From contig NC_016475.1 of NCBI RefSeq assembly GCF_000226095.1, positions 1,922,001 to 1,986,000 on the forward strand: DNA of 64,000 nt, given 5' to 3'. The notes below the pieces were generated by a model. It worked only from the letters and a program-made list of their open reading frames with translations. It did not search any database and was not told the origin of the DNA. Source of the DNA: Thermothelomyces thermophilus ATCC 42464 (Eukaryota > Ascomycota > Sordariomycetes > Sordariales > Chaetomiaceae). The translations under genes and the position numbers were made by a program. This document shows positions 45,561 to 54,949 of the stretch, in pieces (positions within the stretch are counted from its first letter, which is position 1; each line of letters starts with the position of its first letter).

Positions 45561-47071
45561 CTTGGACCAACGTACGTTTCAGTAGGCGAGTGACTTACCT
45601 GATGCGATATTGGAGGTGATGCGTCTGGTTTGCAAGAGCCAGACCGCCAGAGAGAGCCTCCTTTTGTATTCAGCTCTTCGAATCCGTTGGGGTAAAACAA
45701 ACCTGCGGCAGCATGGGCCTGGAAGCCGACGCATAATCTCATGAACACCGAGCTAAACATGGCCAAGCCTCGGTGGGCGAGGCAATATACACGACTACGC
45801 CCCGTTCTCCTTTACAATACAGTCCCCCGAGCAATATAACTTCATTCCAGGCACCGTCCGTTTTTACTTGGCCCCGGTCGGAGGGGACTGGGATGTGTCG
45901 AACATGACAGAGACCCGCTCAGTCCAAGACCATACATACCAACAACAGTTGAGAAGCATAGAGAAGACTGTCGGCTTGGAGGTTGCCCATGAAGTGTGTG
46001 AGGGGTGCTCAAGGAAGAAGTAATGCTACAGATCTTCGCAACATCGCCCCGAGGTTCCCAACTCTCCCGCTCTCTCGTCCATGGAGTAGCGACTCCGATT
46101 GAGCCCAAACAGGAGGGCGGAGCTTGAACATCCCAATCCACAGTTTGGGCCCGGTCGATAGTCCGATCCACTAAGCCTTCCCCGGGTTGCGGTGAACGGT
46201 ATGCTCCAACCCTGTCCGTCTGGTCTGCTCTATGGGAGCGACAAAGAGCGCCGAAATATTTGAAGAATATTGCCAATGTAGCAAAGAAAGCATGCGGACC
46301 ATGTGACGGAGGGGTAGGTAGCTCGAGCAACTGCTGGTCACAGTGGAACGTTGCCCATCCCGCCACATGCCACCGCGGCTGGTGCGACCTCCGGCTTGTA
46401 AGTGACGGGCCCACTTGCGCTTCGCGGTACCAAATTGAGAACCCAGACATTTTGAAGACCGCCGGCAGAGGCATTGCTGGGGAAAGCCGAAGAACAATGG
46501 AGGCTCGTATGGTGGTGAGCGAGAGCTGAGGCTGTTGACAGAGGTGTCGCTGTTGAATCCTCATACGACAATGAACATTCCTAAGGTAGGTTCGAAATAT
46601 TAACGAGATAAGTTGAGAGATCTCCAACTTGGCAAGAGCCTCAACTCGGGAGAGCCGCCGGGGCGGGAAGGTCTAGACCGGGCTTCAATTGGGCACCGGT
46701 GTTGAGCTAGCTGCCCACATAGGAAACAAGGTGGTCTAGAACTCTCAACACCAGCTGTTATTTGATGATCCTTTTCGACGCGACACGTTTCCTCTCAGGG
46801 TCTAATACCGAGCTTTGTGCCCATTAAGCTTAGTGAATGCACTGGCTGTTGCCCCGGCCACAAGCACGGAGTACATCATGTGTATATCCGAGGACAGATC
46901 CAAGTAAGGTACAAATACACGCCTGCCATTCCGAGCTGTTGGATCTGGGACGGGAGGACGTAGACAGGGAGCGCAACCAGATCAGTGCGGCATATAAATG
47001 CCACGTACCGCAAGTGAAGAACGAGAACCGAGAAGAGTATGTATGAGCAGCCCCGGCCAAGTCCATGCCAT
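45561..47071. other. Intergenic region with one unexplained long reading frame
   Basis: 1.5 kb between the GH7 remnant and FPG. The only item of note is a 261-codon minus-strand frame at 45842-46627, listed separately. A TATA-like segment (CAATATACAC near 45786) may be the old GH7 promoter. Confidence 0.45.
45842..46627 (-). CDS. Hypothetical 261-residue reading frame, unrecognised
   Basis: An uninterrupted ATG-to-stop frame (starts MEISQLISLIFRTYLRNVHC, ends SKNGRCLE). The composition is Ser/Pro/Arg/Leu-rich with no recognisable domain, no signal peptide and no repeat. A frame this long is unexpected by chance in ordinary-GC intergenic DNA. Even so, the protein looks low in helix-forming order and unlike a folded enzyme. 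It may be a lineage-specific gene, an antisense shadow of a lost gene, or chance. I assign no function. Confidence 0.25.
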   Translation of the reverse strand: MEISQLISLIFRTYLRNVHCRMRIQQRHLCQQPQLSLTTIRASIVLRLSPAMPLPAVFKMSGFSIWYREAQVGPSLTSRRSHQPRWHVAGWATFHCDQQLLELPTPPSHGPHAFFATLAIFFKYFGALCRSHRADQTDRVGAYRSPQPGEGLVDRTIDRAQTVDWDVQAPPSCLGSIGVATPWTRERESWEPRGDVAKICSITSSLSTPHTLHGQPPSRQSSLCFSTVVGMYGLGLSGSLSCSTHPSPLRPGPSKNGRCLE

Positions 47072-48407
47072 TCACGCGGTTTTCCTTTGCAGCCTGCTTG
47101 ACCGCCGCCTGCCGTGCTCGACATTGCTGCCTATCCTTTCCGCAACTTCCCCCTTAGTGGCCTGCGATTCGCTCGTCGCAGACTTCTTGGGGGTAGCTCT
47201 GCTCCTTTTTGCTGGTATCTCGTCCTTTTCTGCCTTCCTCTTTTTGCTTTTCGGCATAGCGTCCTCTGCAATTGCGTCCTTTGCCCTAACAACTTTCTTG
47301 GGTTTTTCCTTCTCCAGGTCAGACTCGATGGGTTCCTCCTTGACGCCGGGAACAATGCGACCACTCTTCTTTTGTATCTCCGGCACATAGCAGCTTGTCC
47401 TCCCCCCTACTGTGAGAAAGGCCAGCTTCTCGCCGCTGGGCAAATGGCCCACTCCCCCCTTCTGACCTTTTTCCCATCGGTAGTGGAACAGCCAGTCCTC
47501 GGGAAATTGGTCAGAATCCCCGAGCTTGTCGACGGCAAATTGACAGACATGACGAATGGATTTGTAGAGCCTTGTTATCTGCTCATCGCTAAAGTCATCG
47601 CAGTATTGTTCTGGATGCAGCTTCGCCTGGTAGAGGACCTCGTCGCCTACCCAGTTGCCGATCCCGCTGATGATGGTCTGGTCAAGAATGAGCGCCTTGA
47701 TTGGAACATGGCGCGAGCGCATCTTTTCTCGGAGGTAGTCCTCAGTGAAAACGTCGGTGTCAACGACCGGGTCAGTGCCGTTTTCTACGAGCGGGGAGAA
47801 CTTCCTGATGCTCTCGCCCGGGCAATCCACGAGGCGCACACGGCCAAAGCGGCGGGGATCTGTGAAGGCAACCTCAACTGCCGGGTTCTCGGTTATCAGG
47901 TGGAACTTCCAGTATTTCGGGGGCCAGAGATCCATTTCTTCCGGCTTCATCTTCTTGTAATAGTTGGTATATGCGGTTCGATCCCCTTTGATGTGGATCC
48001 AGCCTACAGTGGTGTGTTAGCAATCGCAAGTATCCAGGGATCTAGGAACATGGGAGGGAGGTACCTGTCATTCCAAAATGCATCACAGGATGAGGCGGCT
48101 GATCGAGAACAAGCCTGATCAAGTTAGCTGCTTGGAACTCCGCGGTCATACGGTATCCTACCAGAAGTATTTGCCTTGTGTCCCCGCTGATAGAACTTTC
48201 TTTCCGGTGAGTGCCCTGGAGACCTCCGCTCCCGTCGTTCCGACTTTGCCAAAAACATTGTTATCCTCTACCGCAGTGGCGGTCTTGATTTTCTTCCCAA
48301 CCAAGTGCAACCGCAGGTAGTGCACCACTCGAGCGACTGAATTGAGTGGTTAGCGAGGTAAACAGAACGGTCAAAGGCTCCAGCATACTCTCCGCAATCT
48401 CAGGCAT
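47072..48407 (-). CDS. FPG1: Formamidopyrimidine-DNA glycosylase (Fpg/MutM family)
   Basis: A base-excision repair glycosylase/AP lyase of the Fpg/Nei family. Exons 48407-48389 (19 bases), 48336-48162, 48114-48065 and 48003-47072 give 391 residues. The mature N-terminus MPEIAEIARVVHYLRLHLVG has the catalytic Pro2 and Glu3. Lys and the lesion-recognition parts follow in GKKVLSAGTQGKYFW and QPPHPVMHFGMTGW. FTDPRRFGRVRLVDCPGE and the helix-two-turn-helix ISGIGNWVGDEVLYQAKLHP are clear. As in plant and fungal members, the C-terminal zinc finger is absent; instead there is a beta-hairpin-like GGRTSCYVPEIQKKSGR and a Lys/Arg-rich nuclear tail with KKRKAEKDEIPAKR. It is divergent from the snoRNA host transcript. 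Confidence 0.92.
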
Positions 48408-48741
48408 GGTTATTTCCCTTCTGGTTAAGTTTCTGCCAAGGCGGTGCTACGATGGAAGTTTTCCCCCTTGCGAACCTCTTGACGCGCGTCAGCCGAATGA
48501 GGTGATGGGGACATTGGTCGTCAAGCAAACGCGACCAGGAAACGGAAGCACGTGACTCGAAGCACAGACACTGCCGGGCGACCCCACTTGAGCTCCAGAG
48601 TTTTCCCACTGCTCCACAGCAAGGTCCAGCTTCAAAAATCTGATCATCAGCTTCGAGTTTTCTAGCCTGCTTCTTCCGACTCCCAACCGCCAACATCTTC
48701 TGGTAAGTCATCATTTTCCTTGTCCATGATTCGCAGCGCGC

Positions 48742-48841
48742 AGCAGGCAATTGCCTGATGACAAGCCAATACCGCAAACTAGAGTCTTTGATCTCCGGAC
48801 ATGAAACCAGAAATTGATACGTCAGTCTGATCATTGCTGCT
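48742..48841 (+). ncRNA. Box C/D snoRNA 1 of the array (target unknown)
   Basis: Box C CTGATGA at 48755-48761 and box D CTGA at 48827-48830. A terminal stem pairs GCAAT (48747-48751) with ATTGC (48833-48837). The guide upstream of box D reads GATACGTCAGT. I do not recognise its rRNA target. It lies in intron 48703-48903. Confidence 0.65.
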
Positions 48842-49099
48842 GCCGCCGATCGCGTTGACATTTTTCCTTAGTGACCCCGAGCTAGGTGCTGACATGTAAC
48901 CAGGATTACTGACGGTTGACATGCGCCGGTCACCACGCGGAAACCGGAGGATTGGTTGGATTGCACCATAGACTCTGGCAGTTCTCGCGGGTGAACAGTC
49001 TAGCTCGGCTTAGTAGGAAGCTGACCTGCACTCTCACAGTGGATTGGACGTCTGAGCCTAACAGCATCAAGGTTAGTCTATATTTGCTCTTGCTACTCT

Positions 49100-49192
49100 T
49101 CGTTCCATGATGATCTTTTCTTTGCTTCGGCAAGTTGGAATTACCGACTGATCCTCCTTGAAGAAAACAAACTGGCTGTTTCTGATCCATTT
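49100..49192 (+). ncRNA. Box C/D snoRNA 2, snR77-like guide for 18S rRNA
   Basis: Box C ATGATGA at 49107-49113, box D' CTGA at 49148-49151, box D CTGA at 49182-49185. The 11 bases TGGAATTACCG just before D' are complementary to the universal 18S segment CGGTAATTCCA. The fifth base upstream of D' pairs with the U of GGTAA, which corresponds to yeast 18S U578, the 2'-O-methylation guided by snR77. It lies in intron 49072-49259. Confidence 0.8.
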
Positions 49193-49309
49193 TGCTCTCG
49201 GCTCTATCTATGTTTGAACGTCATTCTGGGAGCTTCGAAGACTGACACTCAACTGCTAGATTAATCTCTCTCCGATTAGGTACGCGGATTTATCACCAGA
49301 TCTTTGACA

Positions 49310-49403
49310 TGTTTCTATGATGAAGCGGCACTGGGCTCCGAATACCCATGAGCAGACATGCCACTTTGCGACAGGCCTAGAAAACCTCGTCCACTGATCA
49401 GCA
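49310..49403 (+). ncRNA. Box C/D snoRNA 3 of the array (target unknown)
   Basis: Box C ATGATGA at 49317-49323 and box D CTGA at 49394-49397. The guide candidate before D is AAAACCTCGTCCA. No rRNA match recognised. It lies in intron 49280-49460. Confidence 0.62.
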
Positions 49404-49536
49404 CCAGCCATCACCGTCGCTCGCCTTGACTCCTTTGGGAACCCGAGCTAACCATGCAAGATGGCAGTGTCCTGATTTAGTCCGCCACGTCCATTGTTCA
49501 ATCTGTAAGAACATTTTACCTTTCCAACCCCTCTTT

Positions 49537-49630
49537 CACTCTTGTGATGACTCTAGATGACGAGTCTGATCCGGGATTCCCGTTGAAGACAACCTTTTTA
49601 TACTACCATTCATGCTTCTCTGATATTTGT
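49537..49630 (+). ncRNA. Box C/D snoRNA 4, likely 25S rRNA guide
   Basis: Box C GTGATGA at 49544-49550, internal CTGA at 49566-49569, box D CTGA at 49620-49623. The ten bases CCATTCATGC ahead of box D are complementary to the conserved 25S segment GCATGAATGG. The exact methylated base depends on the box D register, so it is left open. It lies in intron 49505-49685. Confidence 0.68.
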
Positions 49631-49779
49631 CTACGGACATTGGCAATCGTTCTTCTTTTGACGAACCTTGGCTAACCGATTCTAGGATAGTCACGTAGCC
49701 TCTACATTTGACTTGGCCGGCATGGTCTGGCTTTAAGTATGTCCAGCTCGGATCTCATCACTCCACTTCACTGCACATC

Positions 49780-49865
49780 CACCCTCATGATGACTTGACC
49801 TTAAAACAATGACAAGCATATGTCAGAGCTCACGCGAAGACGACATCGTCCTGTCTGATCTATAG
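49780..49865 (+). ncRNA. Box C/D snoRNA 5 of the array (target unknown)
   Basis: Box C ATGATGA at 49787-49793 and box D CTGA at 49855-49858. The guide candidate before D is GACATCGTCCTGT. No target recognised. It lies in intron 49737-49919. Confidence 0.62.
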
Positions 49866-50008
49866 CCTGACACATCACCGTTTCGATCACTCTGGATGAC
49901 CGTATGCTGACAATCGCAGATCAACTTCAAACATGCCACTTGATGTGGACATTCACCCCGCGCCCATGACACGGTAAATGGTAAGAATACTTTCCCCTTC
50001 TATCTAAA

Positions 50009-50102
50009 CACTTCAATGATGATTCCAAAATTTTCACGACGGTCTACATAGCTTATGCCTTGATGAGACTGCCGGTGACACGGCTTTAACCCTGATCAAG
50101 TT
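50009..50102 (+). ncRNA. Box C/D snoRNA 6, likely 25S rRNA guide
   Basis: Box C ATGATGA at 50016-50022, a C'-like TGATGA at 50061-50066, and box D CTGA at 50092-50095. A terminal stem pairs ACTT (50010-50013) with AAGT (50098-50101). The 13 bases TCACGACGGTCTA are complementary to the universal 25S segment TAGACCGTCGTGA, the neighbourhood of sites guided in yeast by snR69/snR71. The D' box after the guide is degenerate. It lies in intron 49981-50159. Confidence 0.72.
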
Positions 50103-50231
50103 ACTTTCCATGCACTTGTTTCCTCTGCCTGTTTATGGTTCACGAGCTAACATAGACAGTGTTCCAGAACGCCTTGACCCCCGTATGTTGTCCTAAACTC
50201 ATGGAGGAACTGGATGGATGATGGATCTTGG

Positions 50232-51629
50232 TCACTTGGCCAAATAGAACGACAATGCCATGAGGATGCGGCAAACGTGCCTCAAGTCGTTCTTCGACTT
50301 TGTGTTCCATGGTCCGTAGCAATGCATTTTGAGGAAGCTTGTATCGGAGATCTTGCCTGAGGGGTTGGCGGAGTGGTGAAGTCCGAGGAATCGCTCGTAC
50401 GTGCTGTCGTACTCTGCAATGGTGATGTAAATTTCCCCATGGTCCTGGGAAACGAGCAATCTCCTGAGTGACACCAGAAAAGGCTTAGTACATTGTCTAT
50501 GTAGAGGACTTCAAATTGAAACCGATTAGTGCGTCAGGTTTGGGGCATAGACATACCGTTTCACTCCAGCCTTGCGACAACGAAGGAGGCCAAAATCCGA
50601 ACTGGGCGGTTTCTCCAGGTACAGCAACTTGTAGATGTAGGCGGCCATCTGAGCTCCTTCTTGCCATTGAATCCGCCCGAGTTTCTTGCTCCGAGCACAC
50701 GGCTTGACCTCTATCAGTGCAGCCGCAAGCTGGTGCTCCGTGTGCCTGAGACAGCCATCGGTCCGAGCCTCGAGATACTTAGCCGTATTCCTGCCGGAGG
50801 CCGTCGTTGCGGCGTTTCCAGCAGGCAATGACTTGAGAATCCTGAGAAGCTCGCGATTAGGTATCCAGCGATAGCCTCGCGCCCTCAGGGCCTCCTCGGG
50901 CTCAGTTAGCGAGTTGAGGAGGAGAAGGAGCGCCATATTGACAATTATCTCGTCTTCCGTTGGTGAAAACTCCGACGGGCGGGCTGGTGACGAGCCGTCC
51001 GGGTGTGCCGACGTGTCAGAGACGGGCGACTCAGCCCTAGTGGGGGGAGTGGACGCCCCATGGTGGGCAGCAAGCTCTTCAGCTAGGCGTGCTTCTTCAG
51101 CTAGGCGTGCTTGAGCTGGGGAAGGCTTGTCTGGCGGAGAGTAATCGAGGTCAAGATCCATTCTCGATGGCGAGCCTTTCCGGGCTAAGGGGGACTCGGG
51201 GATCCATTCGCGGTGGCGTCCGAAACGCACGGGCTGAGGGGTCAACACGACCTTCAAGGAGGAGATATCCATCGTCGCATCTAGTTTGTACACCATATCG
51301 AAGTACAGACGGACTAGTGAAAAGATGGAATCCTCGGGATAACCCGTGTGCATTTGTTGAACACTGTCGAAAAAGGCTTTGGACTTGGGCGTTTCAAGGC
51401 GCTGAGCCGCCTTTGCGGCGGAAACCTGATCGACATATTCATCGAGCTTGAACCGTTTGCTCGTATACGTTTTCCACAGAATCCTGAGACACAAGAAATG
51501 AGCGAAGGTCAGTTCAGAGGCCGACTCCGTGCTTGGCAGATCGGATATTGACAAGGAGTCGGGATTGACGTGAGGCATAACGTCTGCTACGGCCTTTTTC
51601 CACTCCGCAGGACGGGCTGGGTTCGCCAT
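50232..51629 (-). CDS. PD-(D/E)XK nuclease-like protein of unknown function
   Basis: Exons 51629-50557 and 50463-50232 give 434 residues. The N-terminal half is helical (PAEWKKAVADVMPHVNP; FAHFLCLRILWKTYTSKRF). A disordered Ser/Pro linker is followed by a domain with Asp291 (ARTDGCLRH), an E-x-K strand (Glu307 and Lys309 in AALIEVKP) and a Gln-containing helix (IQWQEGAQMAAYIY). That order is the PD-(D/E)XK pattern. The second exon completes it with strands (EIYITIAEYDSTYERFLG) and ends FLKMHCYGPWNTK and RHVCRILMALSFYLAK. Similar proteins are scattered and expanded in Sordariomycetes with no known role. The linker contains a tandem duplication of the six-residue unit EARLAE. Nuclease activity is not shown; the domain call is by motif only. 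Confidence 0.72.
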
Positions 51630-52691
51630 GTTGGAGATTCGAGGTGCGCCTGATGACGATAAGGTGCTGTTTTCCGAGGTTGTTGTGGGACGGTAGTGTC
51701 GTATCGTGAATTAAGCGCGTTGGCTGCTAGTTAAAGGAGGCGTGGCTGCCTGACTTCGGTCCTGCCTCCAAGAGTACCAAGATCCAGCTTTTATACAATC
51801 AGACGCATTGAGGAAGGCGCTCATGCAGTGGTTGTTTGCAACGCCTCCAAAAGATGACTTTCATAACTCCTCTTCTAAAATTAGGGTGGTCGGGCAGGGT
51901 CGACTGGCCGGCTGTTGAGCTGGGGCTTGCACGTCTTGCCCACATCAAAACCACGACAAGAGCATCTCTGCAACCTCATGAAACCGGCGTTTTGTTTGAG
52001 TCTCTGCGGTAAAGCAGGTCGCTCCGTACGGCCGCAAATGGCTTCAACCCCCCCCTTGCATTAGGACTCGGCGTGTTGGTTCGCACCTCACAGGTGCGGA
52101 GTCTATGGATGGCCTTGTTGGTTAGGAGACGGCTCTCTTGTGGACTTCGGTTTCTCGCGTTTCATAGACAATCCTCAGACCAACACATAATACTGCACAG
52201 TACGGTCTCTATTTATCCACGTTAGGATTGTTATACAATATCTATATATTGTAGTTGATTCATATGGTACTCACTATATGTATTCCGTAGTGTACTCGGT
52301 AATGGTTTTGTTATGGCGCACCACCCTTGACCATGTGGGGTTGTAACCGTTTCTAATTTGCTGTGGGACGAGACGGCCACCCGCCAAGGGTTGGCAGGCC
52401 GAGGTGGCTGCGGCGCGTCGCGAAACGGATCCGGAGCATTACAAGCACCAACATCAGATAGTGCCCGTTACCTTACGGCACATGCACGGCACATGCACGG
52501 CACAGGCCGTTTCGTCACTTAATCATAACACGTCAATGCAGACGTGACCGTGTTGTGCCTTCTTACAACACCAGATTTTCACCGTGTATTTATTCCGCGC
52601 CCACTTTGGCTTCCCCGACCACCAGTCAATCAACTTAACTTCGACCAGATCACCTGCCCATTTTGAGCTTAAGCAGCTTCACCACCACCTC
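51630..52691. promoter_or_regulatory. Divergent intergenic region between two lineage-specific genes
   Basis: 1.06 kb between the PD-(D/E)XK-like gene and the next plus-strand gene, relatively AT-rich in 52180-52330. It holds a small tandem repeat of an 11-base unit (GGCACATGCAC, twice and partial) at about 52476-52505 and a near-copy of the recurring 9-mer at about 52280. No gene seen. Confidence 0.5.
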
Positions 52692-54261
52692 ACAATGGCG
52701 TCTCGCTCGTACCCGACATCTCCAGAGTTTTGGAAACTCGTGGCGCTTGAGAAAAAGCTGATGGAGCTTCCCGTGGAAACTACGACCTTTTCCATCAGGA
52801 CTCTAAAGGAAATGGGCATCGATACGGAGCCCCGGCTTGACATCGACGATCCAGACGCAACGGGCTCCTCCCCTGTTTTCTTCAAGCCTTTCCCTGACAT
52901 TCCCGCTTGGCGAAGCGCCATCAACGATCTTATAGGCGACGAAGGTGATGACTGGGATCACTGTCCCGACGAAAAGGAACACTTTGATCGGCTGTCATGC
53001 GCCCTCCATGTCATTCATTCGCTCACATATCTCACGCAGTATGGTATGCTCATGGACAAACTCTACCCCAATGACGCACCGAAATGGTCTATAATTAGGT
53101 AAGTGCTTTGTTCCGTTTGGCTCTCTCCTTACGGCCTCATTCTCCTCATAAGCTGCGCAGTATGTATACTTAGTCAGTCCATCAGTGCCGACCAGGGTGT
53201 TCACCTTCCGGAATATTCTGCTAGCGATATCCACCTCAGAAAACATGGCGAGCGTCCTATTGAGCCGTTGCCTCAATGGTCCTGCCCTTCGGCCATGGTC
53301 GTCAAAAAAACTCGAGAAGTGAACCATATCGTGTGCCCCATAGCCGACAACGTCTCGCACAAGCTCAATCCAGATCACGCACTTCGCAGCGAGATCACTG
53401 CTGGAGTCTCCATGATAAGAAGGCGGATTACCGTTACACACGATACGTACAGCCCTATTCCGGTATGTTCAATTCAGCAATGGTTCACTTGAACAGCCTT
53501 TCTTAACCACCGGACAGGTCCTTTTACTCTCCTTCTATCACAATGAGACGGTTCGCATCACCCAGATGTGCTGGAATGGCGAGCGCAACCCCATCACTAT
53601 CCGACAATCACGCCTGATCAACATTGTCTCGAATTCATTCAAAAGAGAGGAGATATACCTACTACTCCGTTGGATGTGTTGTATCCCGCTCCGTGAGCCC
53701 AAGGTGCGCCGCAAGCAGTCAACGACCGGAGAACCGGGTCGCCCGGCAACGCCTCTTCGTACAGGCACAGGCTCCAACTCCAGCGCCGCCTCGAAGTCGA
53801 AGCCTGCAAGTACACCAGTCGTTACCCATCCCGCAGTGGCCAATGCCCCAACGCCGACGGGGACACCGACGCAGAAGACATCCGGCGCTGTCAGCAGTAA
53901 CAACAGTCCTGCCCGTTCAGAAGCCCCTACATCCGCGCGGAGAACAACCAACAAAGACACGAATGCCAGTCCTCCTCGTCCAACCACCAACCTACCATTG
54001 AGGCCCACTACCCCTCCTACTGCCTCTGCCCCTAGCAAGAAAGCTGCAGGCAACACCACCGCGCGCACGACCCCGGGAGGCAATGGTGCGGCACATCTCC
54101 CTGGCCACCACGCCACTTCTCTGGGTGACAATAGTCCTCCCAGGGCGAAGAGCGCCCCTTCCGCTGCCAAGCAAATTGCCGGCTTGCCAGTGCGAGGTGG
54201 CAGTACCAGTGGCAATGGTGGCACAAGCAGCAATGCCGGTGTGTCCCATGCGAAGCATTAA
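52692..54261 (+). CDS. Unknown protein with low-complexity C-terminus
   Basis: Three exons, 52692-53098, 53174-53462 and 53518-54261, give 479 residues. The start has a good context (ACAATGG); the frame is also open upstream. The first 330 residues look folded (EFWKLVALEKKLMELPVETT; HVIHSLTYLTQYGMLMDKLY; ALRSEITAGVSMIRRRITVT; YHNETVRITQMCWNGERNPI; FKREEIYLLLRWMCCIP). The last 165 are a Thr/Pro/Ser/Ala-rich disordered tail (TPTGTPTQKTSGAVSSNNS). The acceptor of intron 1 could also be at 53185, which would drop four codons. I do not recognise the domain. Gene architecture (folded block plus polymorphic tail) and position next to another lineage-type gene suggest a rapidly evolving accessory gene. 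Confidence 0.62.
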
Positions 54262-54949
54262 GAACCTGATTCCAGATCCATGTCAAACAAGCGCGGATTT
54301 TGAATGGGGAGGATGGAGCCGGGAGTGGCTGGCTGACTGGCGTTCCGGTGTTGTGATAAGGCGTTATTGTGCGGAGGCCCTTGGTATCGTTTTTAACCCA
54401 CCAAGATCGTTGATAACACTTTGTAGTTAGAGATTGTCTGTCTGTCTTGATCATCATACGCATCACACCTCCCCCCTCTCCCTTCCCCCGGGGCCGTTTC
54501 CCCCCCCCCCCCCCCCCCCCCGGCAACATTCACAGAACTTGAGCGGAGGATGTTGTGTATTAAGCAATGGTCCGTTACCTATGATTAATGAGCCCGGGGT
54601 ATTAAAACCCCGATTCCACAGGAATATTTGTGCACGTCAAGCTCTCCTTGAGGATAGATGGACAAAATAGCCTCTCATGTCCCGTTTGCCATCCAATTCT
54701 TACTTTCTGTCCTTTTCTCTTTGTTCAAATTAACTCTCTCCCTGAGAGAGCGTATGTCCGGCACGCTGCATACCCAGGAAAACCCAACCCGCCCCACGGT
54801 TAGGTCAGACCCCCCTGAACAGAGACATCTGCCGCCAAAGGGTTAAGCTTAAGCGGATTCAGTCTCTAAGCTACAAACCCCTCCTTCCCATTTGGAGGTA
54901 TACGCTCGTGGGTCTGCTCTTCAGTATCCGAAAGAGGAAGAAAGCTTGA
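54262..54949. other. Convergent 3' intergenic region with a C22 tract
   Basis: About 0.7 kb between the 3' ends of two genes. It holds a run of 22 C at 54500-54521 in a pyrimidine-rich stretch. No gene recognised. Confidence 0.55.
54500..54521. repeat. Run of 22 C
   Basis: Uninterrupted C run in intergenic DNA. The exact length is uncertain in any assembly. Confidence 0.85.

Larger units (their letters stand above)
48600..50190 (+). ncRNA. Non-coding host gene for six intronic box C/D snoRNAs (ends approximate)
   Basis: Six successive introns can be drawn: 48703-48903, 49072-49259, 49280-49460, 49505-49685, 49737-49919 and 49981-50159. All start with GTAAG, GTTAG, GTACG or GTATG type donors and end with a CTAAC/CTGAC branch and AG. 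The exons between are short (20, 44, 51, 61 bases; one of 168 that may hold a further 49-base intron at 48991-49039) and carry no conserved reading frame. Every one of the six introns holds one box C ((A/G/C)TGATGA) and a downstream box D (CTGA). Box C starts 35-52 bases after the donor and box D ends 61-74 bases before the acceptor. Such regularity is typical of snoRNAs processed by debranching and trimming of introns. Exon 1 start and the 3' end are estimates. It is head-to-head with FPG; a CACGTGA box lies at 48549-48555. Confidence 0.78.
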
